Assembly: GCA_009783205.1 (NCBI GenBank)
Contig: WRHO01000002.1
Location: forward strand, 119,893 to 183,892
Origin: Oscillospiraceae bacterium
GTDB lineage: Bacteria; Bacillota; Clostridia; Oscillospirales; Ruminococcaceae
DNA length: 64,000 bases
Direction: 5' to 3'
Positions 41,405 through 50,708 of the stretch are shown piece by piece. A program made the position numbers and the translations under genes. Below the pieces are notes generated by a model. The model saw only the letters and a list, made by a program, of their open reading frames with translations, ran no database searches and was not told the origin of the DNA. Position 1 is the first letter of the stretch. Each line of letters begins with the position of its first letter.

Positions 41405-43627
41405 ATGAATGACTATAAAAGACCGCTTTTAATTGATGATTATATAAGCATTGTGTTTGATTCCGCGCCTATTTCCGCCAACCTTTGGAATAAGGAGCTC
41501 GAGCTTATATTGTGCAATAAAGCCGCCTTAAAAATGTTCGATATAACGGATATGGACTTGTATTTAAAGCGTTTTGATGAGCTTTCGCCCGAGCATCAGC
41601 CTTGCGGAACATCGTCCGTAAAGCTCAGACTCGAAAAGCACAAGGCCGCTTTTAAGTCGGGCTATGAAAAGTTTGAATGGATGCACCAAAGTCTCGACGG
41701 TAAACCGATTCCTTGTGAGATAACCTTAATTCGTATAGAACATGAAGGCGTTTTTCATATGGCGGCGTATAAGCGTGACCTCCGCGAGCAAAAAAGGACA
41801 GAGGAGGCGACCATTGCCAATAATGCCAAGTCGCGGTTATTGGCAACGGTGAGTCACGAGATACGCACACCGATGAACGCTATTCTCGGCGTAGCCGAGA
41901 TTCAACTTTTGAACCATACACTTCCGCAAGAGGCGAAGGAGGCTTTTGGGTTAATCTACGATTCAAGCAATTTACTTATTAATATTATCAACGACATACT
42001 TGATTTTTCTAAAATAGAGGCGGGTAAGCTCGAGCTTAGTATAGACAAATATGAAATCCCGAGCGTTATTAACGACGCCGCACAGTTAATATGTCACAGA
42101 TATGAAAGCGTTTCTATTGAATTTATACTTAATATTGATGAAAAAACGCCGTTATTCTTACGAGGCGACGAAATACGCATTAAACAGATATTAAATAATC
42201 TTCTTTCTAATGCCTTTAAGTATACCGAGGAGGGGTTCGTTAAGTTTTTCGTTTTTTCAGAACCCGCAGATAAGGAGCGGTTTGGCGACGGGTTTACAAC
42301 CCTTGTCCTTCAGGTAAGCGATTCCGGCAAGGGAATGGACAAGGAACAAATCGACCGCCTTTTTGATGAATACACCCGATTTAATAACCAAGCAAGCAAG
42401 TATTCCGACGGAACCGGGTTGGGTATGAGCATAACAAAGCGTCTCGTTAATCTTATGGAAGGTGAAATTACGGTGGAAAGCGAAGTGGGCGCGGGGACGA
42501 CGTTTACCGTTCGCCTTCCGCAGGAGCGTATTGGGGATTCGCTTTGCGGAAAGGGGGTGGAGCGAAATCTGAAGGAGCCGTATACACAGCGTAATACACA
42601 GGTGAGCAAGATTCAGTTCACGCGAGAATATATGCCCTACGGAAGCGTTCTTATTGTCGACGACGTAGATACAAATTTATATGTTGCCGAGGGTATGCTC
42701 ATTCCGTACGGACTAAAGACAGAGACCGTCTCGAGCGGAATAGACGCTATTAAGAAAATAGAAAAAGGAAACGTCTATGATATAATATTTATGGACCATA
42801 TGATGCCGCAGATGAACGGGGTCGAGGCGACAAAAATATTGCGCGATATGGGATATAATCGGGCAATAATTGCCCTTACCGCAAATGCGGTGGCGGGACA
42901 GTCGGATATGTTCATGGCAAATGGGTTTGACGGCTTTATTTCAAAGCCGGTCGACGCGAGGGAATTAAACGCATTGTTGAAAAACTTTATACGGGATAAA
43001 CAAACACCCGAGGTAATCCGCGCCGCGCGCAATGAAAAAAGAAACGTAAAAGGAGATGAGGTAATGAATAATGCACCCGGACACAGCACGGTTCCCGAAA
43101 GGATAAAAAAAGCCTTCCTTTCTGACGCAAAAAGGATTGTTGAGGTATTAGAAGAGCTTCTCCCGAAATTACATCAAGAAAACGAAGAAGATATACAGTC
43201 ATACGTAGTGAGCGTTCACGGGATAAAAAACGCATTGGTTATAGTAAACGAGAAATTAGTTTCCGCGCTCGCTTATAAATTGGAACACGAGGGGCGCAAC
43301 CATAATATAAAGGCGTTGATTGACGAAACGCCCGCATTATTGAGCGAGCTTCGACGGGTCATTGCCGAATTGGAGCCGGAGGGCAGTCAAGCCTCCGACC
43401 CGCAACCGTCCGACGACGACATTGCATTTTTGCGGACAAAAATGCTTCTTATTATGACCGCCTGTAGCGCGAGCGACAGAAGAATGGCGGATACCGTTTT
43501 AGAGGAGCTTGGGCAAAAGAATTGGAGCGGACATATTAAGCGGGATTTAGAAGCCGTTTCCGCGTCATTACTTCGCGGCGATTTTGAAAAGGCGTTACGT
43601 ATTGCCGCCGGGATTATAGGTGAATGA
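41405..43627 (+). CDS. Hybrid sensor histidine kinase with PAS, REC and HPt domains
   Basis: 740 residues, no membrane segment, so cytoplasmic. A PAS-like sensor (about 10-125), HisKA with SHEIRTPMNAILG (phospho-His near 150), HATPase with NNLLSNAFKYTEEG, DSGKGMD and GTGLGMSITKRL, a receiver domain (about 415-535; VLIVDDVD, IIFMDHMMPQMNG with phospho-Asp) and a C-terminal HPt (about 560-660) with VHGIKNALV. All phosphorelay steps are in one chain. No response regulator with a DNA-binding output is adjacent, so the target is unknown. Promoter TTGTTT, 17 bp, TATAAT near 41360. Confidence 0.93.
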   Translation: MNDYKRPLLIDDYISIVFDSAPISANLWNKELELILCNKAALKMFDITDMDLYLKRFDELSPEHQPCGTSSVKLRLEKHKAAFKSGYEKFEWMHQSLDGKPIPCEITLIRIEHEGVFHMAAYKRDLREQKRTEEATIANNAKSRLLATVSHEIRTPMNAILGVAEIQLLNHTLPQEAKEAFGLIYDSSNLLINIINDILDFSKIEAGKLELSIDKYEIPSVINDAAQLICHRYESVSIEFILNIDEKTPLFLRGDEIRIKQILNNLLSNAFKYTEEGFVKFFVFSEPADKERFGDGFTTLVLQVSDSGKGMDKEQIDRLFDEYTRFNNQASKYSDGTGLGMSITKRLVNLMEGEITVESEVGAGTTFTVRLPQERIGDSLCGKGVERNLKEPYTQRNTQVSKIQFTREYMPYGSVLIVDDVDTNLYVAEGMLIPYGLKTETVSSGIDAIKKIEKGNVYDIIFMDHMMPQMNGVEATKILRDMGYNRAIIALTANAVAGQSDMFMANGFDGFISKPVDARELNALLKNFIRDKQTPEVIRAARNEKRNVKGDEVMNNAPGHSTVPERIKKAFLSDAKRIVEVLEELLPKLHQENEEDIQSYVVSVHGIKNALVIVNEKLVSALAYKLEHEGRNHNIKALIDETPALLSELRRVIAELEPEGSQASDPQPSDDDIAFLRTKMLLIMTACSASDRRMADTVLEELGQKNWSGHIKRDLEAVSASLLRGDFEKALRIAAGIIGE

Positions 43628-43648
43628 AAGGGGAGAAATAAACATCTT

Positions 43649-45448
43649 ATGTATAAGATATTATTTAACGACGGGGAAACAAAGCTTATTCCGTTCGAAG
43701 AAGCGGAAGGAAAAAATGCGTTCCGACATACCGCCGCGCATATATTGGCACAGGCGGTAAAAAGGTTGTTCCCCGAAGCAAGGCTCGGTATAGGCCCGTC
43801 AATTGAAAACGGGTTTTATTATGATTTCGACACCGCTGATGCATTTACCGGCGAGGATTTGGAACGTATTCAAGCCGAGATGAAAAAAATTGTTAAAGAG
43901 GGATTAAACTTAGAAAGCTATACCCTAAGCTTTGAAGAGGCGAGAGGTGTGTTTAAAGACGAGCCGTACAAGCTCGAATTAATTGATGAATTAGAGCAAA
44001 AGGGAGAAACCCCCACGTTTTATAAACAGGGGGAATTCGTCGATTTATGCGCGGGGCCGCATTTGGCGAGGGTTTCGGACGTTAAGGCAATTAAGCTTTT
44101 GAGCGCGACGGGCGCGTATTGGCGGGGGAGCGAGAAGAACAAAATGTTACAGAGGATTTACGGAACGGCGTTTCCGAAGTCCGCCCAATTAGAGGAGCAT
44201 TTAACCGCGCTCGAGGAAGCGAAGAAACGCGACCATAATAAACTCGGAAGAGAGTTAGAGCTTTTTACGACCTCCGATTTAATAGGACAGGGGTTGCCGA
44301 TTCTTTTGCCGAAGGGTGCGAGAGTTTTACAAATTTTACAAAGGTTTGTCGAGGACGAGGAGGAAAAGCGCGGGTATCAGTTGACAAAAACGCCGTCGTT
44401 CGCAAAATCGGATTTGTATAAGATTTCGGGACATTGGCAGCATTATAAAGACGGAATGTTTGTAATGGGTGATGAGGAAAAGGATAAGGAGGTCTTTGCG
44501 TTACGGCCGATGACCTGTCCCTTTCAGTTTCAGTCGTATCTTAACCGCGCAAAATCCTACCGCGATTTGCCTATACGGTATAACGAAACGGCGACATTAT
44601 TCCGCAACGAGGCGAGCGGAGAAATGCACGGGTTAATACGATTGCGACAGTTCACCTTGTCGGAGGGGCATATAGTCTGTACTCCGGAACAGGTTGAGAA
44701 GGAATTTACAGACGCGCTCGAATTGGCGCGGTATATTCTGCGTATATTGGGTCTCGAAAACGATATAAGCTTTCGTTTTTCAAAGTGGGACGAAAACGAC
44801 CGGGAGAAATACATCGGCGACCCGGAACAGTGGGAAAAAACACAGAGCTTTATGCGCGTTATTTTAGACAAAACCGAAATAAACTATACCGAGGCGGACG
44901 GCGAAGCGGCGTTTTACGGCCCCAAATTAGATATACAAATTAAAAACGTCTACGGAAAGGAAGATACGCTTATAACGATTCAGGTGGATTTTCAACTTGC
45001 GGAACGCTTCGGAATGACATATGTCGATTCGGACGGCGAAAAGAAATTTCCGATAATAATTCACCGTTCCTCAATAGGCTGTTACGAGCGAACCCTCGCG
45101 CTTTTGATTGAGAAATATGCGGGGGCGTTTCCGCTTTGGCTCGCACCGGTACAGGTGAAGATATTGCCAATCGCAGACAGGCATAATGACTTTTGCGAAA
45201 ACGTGCGCGGTGAATTGTCGAAAATCGGTATTCGCGCAGAAATAGATACAAGAAGCGAGAAAATTGGGTTTAAGATTCGCGAGGCGCAATTGACTAAGGC
45301 ACCTTATATGACGGTAATCGGCGATAATGAGGTCGAAAGCGGCGAGGTCGCCGTCCGAAGCCGCAGTACCGGCGAGTCGGAGGTTATGAGCGTTTCCGTT
45401 TTTTGCGAGACTTTGCAAAGCGAAATCGCCAAACAATTAGGAAAATGA
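43649..45448 (+). CDS. thrS: Threonyl-tRNA synthetase, lacking the N-terminal TGS domain
   Basis: Charges tRNA-Thr. 599 residues. The editing domain begins almost at once (FRHTAAHILAQAVKRLFP, residues about 25-42), while most bacterial ThrS have a 60-residue TGS domain first. Class II motifs are present: motif 2 region RNEASGEMHGLIRLRQF, motif 3 region SIGCYERTLALLIE, and the C-terminal anticodon-binding domain. Only 21 bp separate it from the kinase gene and no T-box leader is seen. Confidence 0.95.
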   Translation: MYKILFNDGETKLIPFEEAEGKNAFRHTAAHILAQAVKRLFPEARLGIGPSIENGFYYDFDTADAFTGEDLERIQAEMKKIVKEGLNLESYTLSFEEARGVFKDEPYKLELIDELEQKGETPTFYKQGEFVDLCAGPHLARVSDVKAIKLLSATGAYWRGSEKNKMLQRIYGTAFPKSAQLEEHLTALEEAKKRDHNKLGRELELFTTSDLIGQGLPILLPKGARVLQILQRFVEDEEEKRGYQLTKTPSFAKSDLYKISGHWQHYKDGMFVMGDEEKDKEVFALRPMTCPFQFQSYLNRAKSYRDLPIRYNETATLFRNEASGEMHGLIRLRQFTLSEGHIVCTPEQVEKEFTDALELARYILRILGLENDISFRFSKWDENDREKYIGDPEQWEKTQSFMRVILDKTEINYTEADGEAAFYGPKLDIQIKNVYGKEDTLITIQVDFQLAERFGMTYVDSDGEKKFPIIIHRSSIGCYERTLALLIEKYAGAFPLWLAPVQVKILPIADRHNDFCENVRGELSKIGIRAEIDTRSEKIGFKIREAQLTKAPYMTVIGDNEVESGEVAVRSRSTGESEVMSVSVFCETLQSEIAKQLGK

Positions 45449-45461
45449 ATCGAAAAATAAA

Positions 45462-46022
45462 TCACCCGAATAAAATCTGTGCGATACGCGAAACCTGTAC
45501 CTCTGAAAAATCCGCTTTTAACCCGCGTTCGTGTATAGATATTGATATAGGCTCGAGCGTTTGTTTGTTAAACGTCAACTCGTAGGAGAACGCCGAACCG
45601 CCGGCTCTTGAGGATATGCGTATTTCCTCCCCGTATGCAACGACCTCGCGCCCCTCGCCGTTTATTGCGTTTTCGAACGCCTTAATAATGTGAGTTGCCG
45701 CGTTTGAATCGGGTAAAGCCCGCGAATTGTCCAAGCCGTCAACAACCGCCGTGAGTTCCCCGCCGTTATAGGTAAGCTGTATTCCCTCAACCTCGAACGG
45801 CTCGGTTAAAACAACCTCCCACGCGTCGGCGTCCTTGCGTTCAAACTCGGCGGCAAAGACGAAATCATTGTATGTTATATTTGCGGCAAATTTATACGCC
45901 TTATCAATTTTAAGCTTATCGGGGTTTATCGTCGCTACCCCTGAACAGGCGGTGAAGACGATAATCGCCGCAACGACGACCGACAATATGATAGCTGACC
46001 TTTTGATTTTCATTTGTTTCAT
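45462..46022 (-). CDS. Lipoprotein of unknown function (LolA-like fold suspected)
   Basis: 186 residues with a signal peptide and lipobox VFTACSG (Cys at about residue 26), so anchored to the outer face of the membrane. The mature part alternates beta strands (YKFAANITYNDFVFAAEFER; FSYELTFNKQTLEPISISIH), a pattern like LolA/MucB-type or outer-membrane-lipoprotein-sorting folds. Convergent with thrS (14 bp). No family assigned firmly. Confidence 0.75.
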   Translation of the reverse strand: MKQMKIKRSAIILSVVVAAIIVFTACSGVATINPDKLKIDKAYKFAANITYNDFVFAAEFERKDADAWEVVLTEPFEVEGIQLTYNGGELTAVVDGLDNSRALPDSNAATHIIKAFENAINGEGREVVAYGEEIRISSRAGGSAFSYELTFNKQTLEPISISIHERGLKADFSEVQVSRIAQILFG

Positions 46023-46097
46023 TTTGAGAGACGCTCCTGTTTCTAATAATACTTGTCTTATGTATATTTAAAGGTCACAGAAAATATGCAAAAAAGT

Positions 46098-46252
46098 TTT
46101 TCAACACATAAAAGTTTTCGTTTACTAAAGCGGGTATGATACCTATGCGGTTTATAACATTTTCCACAAAGTTTTCAACAGTTTTCTTAAAACGAGCGGG
46201 GTTTTTGTTAAAAAACAGAGAAGTTTTCCACGTTTTCCACACGTTTTCAACA
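46098..46252 (+). promoter_or_regulatory. Cluster of six DnaA-box-like 9-mers
   Basis: TTTTCAACA at 46098, 46172 and 46244; TTTTCCACA at 46160 and 46233; TTTTCCACG at 46224. All are in one orientation within 155 bp of AT-rich, gene-free DNA. TTTTCCACA differs by one base from the DnaA box TTATCCACA. The region 46083-46354 has no ORF of its own. It may be a DnaA-binding cluster; the alternative is a simple T-rich repeat. Confidence 0.4.
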
Positions 46253-46354
46253 AATTTTACACTCGGTAAAGAGAAAAGTTGTGTTTTTTAAGAATAAGGT
46301 GTCAAATTTTTCCAATAATACAAATAGTAATTTTTTGTTTGAGGGGGGTTTGAT

Positions 46355-46609
46355 ATGGTAAAGGGTGTTAATAAATTAATTGTTGAGGTATCTAATCCGG
46401 ACAGCGAGTATTTCGAAAAGGCTATATTTTTTGTTAAGCCGCAGATGAAGGACACCCCGACTAAACAGCTTAATAAAAGCGCGGACGAGCTTATTTCCGC
46501 CGCCGTTCCCCGAAGACGACGGGGCGGCGTTCATATAGGCTTTATTTTTGCGGGGGCGGCGGGCTTCGGCGCGATTGTCGCGGCGGTATTGATAATGCTC
46601 GTGACTTAA
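46355..46609 (+). CDS. Small tail-anchored membrane protein of unknown function
   Basis: 84 residues: a soluble N-terminal part (KLIVEVSNPDSEYFEKAIFF), an Arg-rich patch PRRRRGG and one C-terminal helix (IGFIFAGAAGFGAIVAAVLI). No family recognised. RBS GAGGGGGG seven bases before ATG. It follows the DnaA-box-like cluster and precedes tex by 30 bp, so it may share a transcript with tex. Confidence 0.7.
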   Translation: MVKGVNKLIVEVSNPDSEYFEKAIFFVKPQMKDTPTKQLNKSADELISAAVPRRRRGGVHIGFIFAGAAGFGAIVAAVLIMLVT

Positions 46610-46639
46610 ACCGCTATTATTATAAGGAGATTATACACT

Positions 46640-48835
46640 TTGGAAAAGCTTCAAAAAACAATAACACAATTATCGAGCGAGTTTTCGAGGAATCAGGTTC
46701 ACGTAGAAAATGTCATTAAGCTCATAGACGAGGGCAACACAATTCCTTTTATTGCGCGTTATCGAAAAGAACTTCACGGAACAATGGACGACGGTCTTTT
46801 GCGCGATTTATCGGAAAGACTTCAATATTTACGCAATCTCGACGCGAGAAAAGCGGAAATTACCGCATCGATTGATTCACAGGGGAAGCTTACGGACGAG
46901 CTTACGGCGGCAATTGACGCGGCGGAAACGCTCGCAAAATTAGAGGACATATACCGCCCGTACAAGCAAAAACGTCGCACAAGGGCGACAATTGCGCGCG
47001 AAAAAGGGCTTACACCTCTCGCAGAGCTAATATATGCACAGGAGCTCAAGGAGGGGGATTTACTTACAATAGCCGCAGATTACATCGACTCCGAAAAGGG
47101 GGTCGATACGGCGGAGGACGCATTGGCGGGGGCGAACGATATTATAGCCGAAGAAATCTCCGACAATGCCGAAATTCGCGAGTTGTTGCGGACGATTATG
47201 CTTGAACAGGGGTCGCTTGTGTCAACGGCGGCATCCGGCGGGGATAGTGAAGACGGCGAGCCGACGGATTCGGTTTATCGGCTGTATTATGATTTTCGCG
47301 AAAACCTCCCTAAGCTTCAAAGTCACAGGATTTTGGCGATAAACAGAGGCGAGAAGGAGAAGCTTCTTAAGGTATCTGTCGATATACCGACAGACACCGC
47401 GCTTAAAACAATTAAGAAAAAGCTTCTTCGCCATAACAGCATATTCACCGACTTTGTGGCAACCGCCGCAGAGGATTCATATTCGCGGCTCATTTTCCCG
47501 TCATTGGAGCGGGAGGCGCGCAGTACCTTGACCGATACGGCTTCCGAACAAGCGATTAAGCTTTTCGGGGCAAATTTGAAGCCTACGTTAATGCAGCCGC
47601 CGGTCAAAAATATGGTTACAATGGGGTTCGACCCCGCATACAGGACGGGGTGTAAAATTGCCGTCGTAGACGAAACGGGAAAGCTTCTCGAAACGGGTGT
47701 GATTTACCCGACAATGCCGCACAACAAAACCGCCGAAGCAAAAGCAACATTAACCCGTATGATTAAAAAGCACAAGATAACGGCTATAGCAATCGGCAAC
47801 GGAACCGCCTCAAAGGAGTCGGAGATTTTTGTAAGCGAGATGTTGAAAAGCTCTGATGAATTTGCGGGAGTTTCATATATTATGGTTAATGAGGCGGGGG
47901 CGTCGGTATACTCGGCGTCAAAGCTCGCGGCGGCGGAGTTCCCCGAGTTGGACGTATCTCTGCGGAGTGCCGCGTCAATTGCGCGAAGACTTCAAGACCC
48001 TCTCGCCGAACTCGTTAAAATTGACCCTAAGAGCATAGGCGTAGGACAGTATCAACACGATATGCCGGTTAATCGCCTCGACGCAACGCTCGGCGACGTC
48101 GTTGAGGATTGTGTTAATGCCGTAGGCGTAGATATTAATACCGCAAGCGCGGCTTTGCTTTCGTATGTTTCGGGGCTGACCGCAGCTACCGCAGATAATG
48201 TTGTAAAATATCGCGAGGAGAACGGAAGGTTTACCGCCCGTTCACAGGTTAAGAAAATCCCAAAAATAGGGCCAAAGGCATTCGAACAATGTGCGGGGTT
48301 TTTGCGTATTCCCGAAAGCAAAAATGTCCTCGACAATACCGGCGTTCACCCCGAGTCATATAAGGCGACCGAGAAGCTTTTGGAAATATGCGGGTACTCG
48401 CTAAAAGATGTGAAGGACGGCAATGTTAAGGATTTACACGAACGCCTTAAAAACGTAACAACATCAAAAGCCGCCGAGTTCAGCGGTGTGGGCGTTCCGA
48501 CCGTCACCGATATAGTGAGCGAATTGCTCAAGCCGGGGCGCGACCCGCGCGATGAGCTTCCCCCGACGATGCTCCGCACGGACGTCATGGATATGAAGGA
48601 CTTGAAGCCGGGCATGAAAATGCGCGGGACGGTTCGCAACGTAATCGACTTTGGCGCGTTCATAGATATAGGCGTTCATCAGGACGGACTCGTTCACGTA
48701 TCCGAATTAGCCAACAGATTTGTTAAACACCCGAGCGAGATAGTTACGGCGGGCGATGTCGTCGACGTCGTTGTATTATCTGTGGACGAGGGCAAAAAAC
48801 GCATATCCCTAAGCATGAAACGAAAGGATATATAG
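46640..48835 (+). CDS. tex: Tex-family S1 RNA-binding transcription accessory protein
   Basis: 731 residues with the full Tex layout: N-terminal helical domain (NTIPFIARYRKELHGTMDD), YqgF-like domain (GFDPAYRTGCKIAVVD), helix-hairpin-helix pair (SALLSYVSGL; VKKIPKIGPKAFEQCAGFLR) and a C-terminal S1 domain (MRGTVRNVIDFGAFIDIGV). Thought to act in transcription or RNA turnover. TTG 46640 is used as start, with AAGGAGA upstream. Confidence 0.94.
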   Translation: MEKLQKTITQLSSEFSRNQVHVENVIKLIDEGNTIPFIARYRKELHGTMDDGLLRDLSERLQYLRNLDARKAEITASIDSQGKLTDELTAAIDAAETLAKLEDIYRPYKQKRRTRATIAREKGLTPLAELIYAQELKEGDLLTIAADYIDSEKGVDTAEDALAGANDIIAEEISDNAEIRELLRTIMLEQGSLVSTAASGGDSEDGEPTDSVYRLYYDFRENLPKLQSHRILAINRGEKEKLLKVSVDIPTDTALKTIKKKLLRHNSIFTDFVATAAEDSYSRLIFPSLEREARSTLTDTASEQAIKLFGANLKPTLMQPPVKNMVTMGFDPAYRTGCKIAVVDETGKLLETGVIYPTMPHNKTAEAKATLTRMIKKHKITAIAIGNGTASKESEIFVSEMLKSSDEFAGVSYIMVNEAGASVYSASKLAAAEFPELDVSLRSAASIARRLQDPLAELVKIDPKSIGVGQYQHDMPVNRLDATLGDVVEDCVNAVGVDINTASAALLSYVSGLTAATADNVVKYREENGRFTARSQVKKIPKIGPKAFEQCAGFLRIPESKNVLDNTGVHPESYKATEKLLEICGYSLKDVKDGNVKDLHERLKNVTTSKAAEFSGVGVPTVTDIVSELLKPGRDPRDELPPTMLRTDVMDMKDLKPGMKMRGTVRNVIDFGAFIDIGVHQDGLVHVSELANRFVKHPSEIVTAGDVVDVVVLSVDEGKKRISLSMKRKDI

Positions 48836-48933
48836 CATTTATACAGCATTTTTATAAAACCCTTGCATTTTCCCGAAACTTATGTTATAATGTATGTAAA
48901 TGTAATAATTTGTTGAATTTGGGAGAATGATAT

Positions 48934-49737
48934 ATGGGCAAGATAATTACAATCGCCAATCAAAAGGGCGGCGTAGCTAAGACCACAACGGCGATTAACC
49001 TTTCGGCGGCAATAGGTATGGCGGGTAAAAAGGTTCTTGTTGTCGATTTAGACCCACAGGGGAATACCACCACCGGCTATGGTATTCGCTCGGAGGAGAA
49101 GAAAAAGCTTAAGCTTACATCATATGATGTGATAATGGGGTTGGCGCGTCCGAGCGAGGCGGTAATCGAAACGCGATTCCGCAATGTATCGCTTATGCCG
49201 GCAAATATGGAACTCGCCGAGGCGGAAATACGCCTTTTGAAGCTTACCGATAAATCCACACTCCCCTCGCCGCAGGGGTTGAAGACTTTACAGTTAAGAA
49301 AAGCACTCCTTCAAATAAAAGACGATTATGATATAATCATAATCGACACGCTTCCGTCTTTGGGCGTTCTTGCGTTAAACGCGCTCGCCGCCTGTGACTC
49401 TATGATAGTTCCTATGCAGTGTGAGCCGTACAGCTTTGAGGGGGTCGGCGAGCTTTTCACCACAATTAAACGCGTTAAAAAGAGCGTAAACAAATCCTTA
49501 CAGATATTAGGGATTGTTTTTACCATGACCGATAAACGATTAAAGCTGAACCGCGACGTTATGCGAGAAATTCGCAAAAAACTCCCCGCCGACGCAATAT
49601 TCAATACCGAGATTCCCCGTAATATAGCGATTGCCGAAGCACCGAGCCACGGTGAGCCGATTTTATACTATGACCCCGAATCAAAGGGGGCGGACGCTTA
49701 TATGAGGTTGGCTAAGGAGATGTTAAAGCGGTTGTAA
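48934..49737 (+). CDS. ParA/Soj-type ATPase, without adjacent parB
   Basis: 267 residues. Deviant Walker A NQKGGVAKTTTAINL, LDPQGNTTTG, Walker B IIIDTLPSLG and the Soj-like end. Partition ATPase acting with ParB/Spo0J, or in flagellar or other positioning. No parB, mnmG or rsmG neighbours, so this is an orphan. Promoter TTGCAT, about 18 bp, TATAAT near 48890. Followed by its own terminator at 49761. Confidence 0.9.
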   Translation: MGKIITIANQKGGVAKTTTAINLSAAIGMAGKKVLVVDLDPQGNTTTGYGIRSEEKKKLKLTSYDVIMGLARPSEAVIETRFRNVSLMPANMELAEAEIRLLKLTDKSTLPSPQGLKTLQLRKALLQIKDDYDIIIIDTLPSLGVLALNALAACDSMIVPMQCEPYSFEGVGELFTTIKRVKKSVNKSLQILGIVFTMTDKRLKLNRDVMREIRKKLPADAIFNTEIPRNIAIAEAPSHGEPILYYDPESKGADAYMRLAKEMLKRL

Positions 49738-49760
49738 CGGTTGTGTACTTATAAAAAATC

Positions 49761-49792
49761 AAACAAGCCTGTCGAAAGTTGACGGGCTTGTT
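49761..49792 (+). terminator. Terminator after parA
   Basis: AAACAAGCC-GTC and GAC-GGCTTGTTT arms around GAAAGTT, followed by GTTGTCTGTTTT. Located 24 bp after the parA stop. Confidence 0.85.
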
Positions 49793-49822
49793 TGTTGTCT
49801 GTTTTCAGATGAAGTTTAGGCA

Positions 49823-49969
49823 TTATAATTTATGATAATTTATTTCAATTATAACGGTGTGCGGCTGTATAATTTGGTTCGATTGTGTTGTTGATTGCTC
49901 ATTTTTCATGTTGCACGACGAAAATAATTGAGCCGTAACAATTATAGCCAAACAAATAAAAATACGCAT
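49823..49969 (-). pseudogene. Deletion-fusion mini-copy of the 50709-51536 lipoprotein gene
   Basis: The 48-codon ORF carries the same N terminus as the larger gene (MRIFICLAIIVTAQLFSSCN with lipobox) up to SNQIIQP. It then jumps to the C-terminal HTVIIEIN, which in the larger gene follows a second IIQP. AATTATACAGCCG, present at both places in the parent gene, is the likely crossover point. An intact lipoprotein signal remains, so a 48-residue lipopeptide could still be made. It lies 15 bp downstream of gene 49984-50706. Confidence 0.8.
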
Positions 49970-49983
49970 AATAACCTGCCTTT

Positions 49984-50706
49984 TTAATATTGCCATTGTA
50001 CCGTTTCATCAAGCGGGATATAAAAATCCCAAATTTGACCGAGGACGTAAAGAACACTAAAACGTATTACCAAATATTCCCCCGATATATACGACAAGGA
50101 ATCTGCCGCATAGAATTTCTCGGAGTTATCAGAAATTTCTCTTCGGACATCTGCGTTTTTCAAAAGGTTTTTGATTTGTTCATTTGAAAAAACATGATTT
50201 ATAGTAACATCTTCTCCCGGAAACCTTGTGTTCAATTGTTTATTTGCGTTTTCGATAAAATAATCAACAAAACTATCGTCTTCAACATTTATTATTTTGT
50301 TTAACTCTATAATTGAGGCTGTTTTCAAATCAATTGAAAAACTGTTAAAAATCGCTTGAGGGCGGTTCGGGACATTGTCGTCTACAAGAACAACATAGCC
50401 TTTAAAGCAAACGGCGAGCATTTCATCGTCTCGATTCGTTATTTTATATGAAATTACTCTTTCTTTTCTATACTCGCCATTCTCGCCGCTTAAGTCATAT
50501 GTTCGATAATAATTGATTATATTATCAACCTCATTTGAAATTAACTCGTTTATTTCATCTTGATTTTCTAATCCGCTTAAAACGGGGTATTGAACGTAGC
50601 TTTTTTCATATGTGTCAATATTATAATTTACATTGTTTTCGGTTTTATAAGAATTTAACGTGTTTACAATAAAGATGATTGCGTAAATAATATATAGCTT
50701 TTGCAA
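49984..50706 (-). CDS. DUF4163/DUF3298-like extracytoplasmic protein
   Basis: 240 residues: an N-terminal hydrophobic segment (LYIIYAIIFIVNTLNS) without a lipobox Cys, then a domain with YPVLSGLENQDEINELISNE and a late beta region (YLVIRFSVLYVLGQIWDFYIPL). This is the RsiV-like DUF4163 plus DUF3298 arrangement, in which such domains face outside, sometimes as lysozyme-sensing anti-sigma or peptidoglycan-related modules. It starts at TTG 50706, nine bases after AAGGAG. Its last codons overlap the conserved upstream sequence (ATGGCAATATTAAAAAGG) of the mini-copy, marking a duplication junction. Confidence 0.7.
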   Translation of the reverse strand: MQKLYIIYAIIFIVNTLNSYKTENNVNYNIDTYEKSYVQYPVLSGLENQDEINELISNEVDNIINYYRTYDLSGENGEYRKERVISYKITNRDDEMLAVCFKGYVVLVDDNVPNRPQAIFNSFSIDLKTASIIELNKIINVEDDSFVDYFIENANKQLNTRFPGEDVTINHVFSNEQIKNLLKNADVRREISDNSEKFYAADSLSYISGEYLVIRFSVLYVLGQIWDFYIPLDETVQWQY

Positions 50707-50708
50707 AT

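Noticed and set aside
43627..43649. T-box riboswitch expected before thrS
   Set aside because: Only 21 bp separate the genes and no stem I or antiterminator sequence can be fitted.
46098..46252. A definite chromosomal origin
   Set aside because: No dnaA or dnaN nearby and the motif deviates from TTATCCACA; kept only as a DnaA-box-like cluster.
48934..49737. parAB partition operon of a plasmid
   Set aside because: No parB or replication gene follows; the surrounding genes are chromosomal housekeeping genes.
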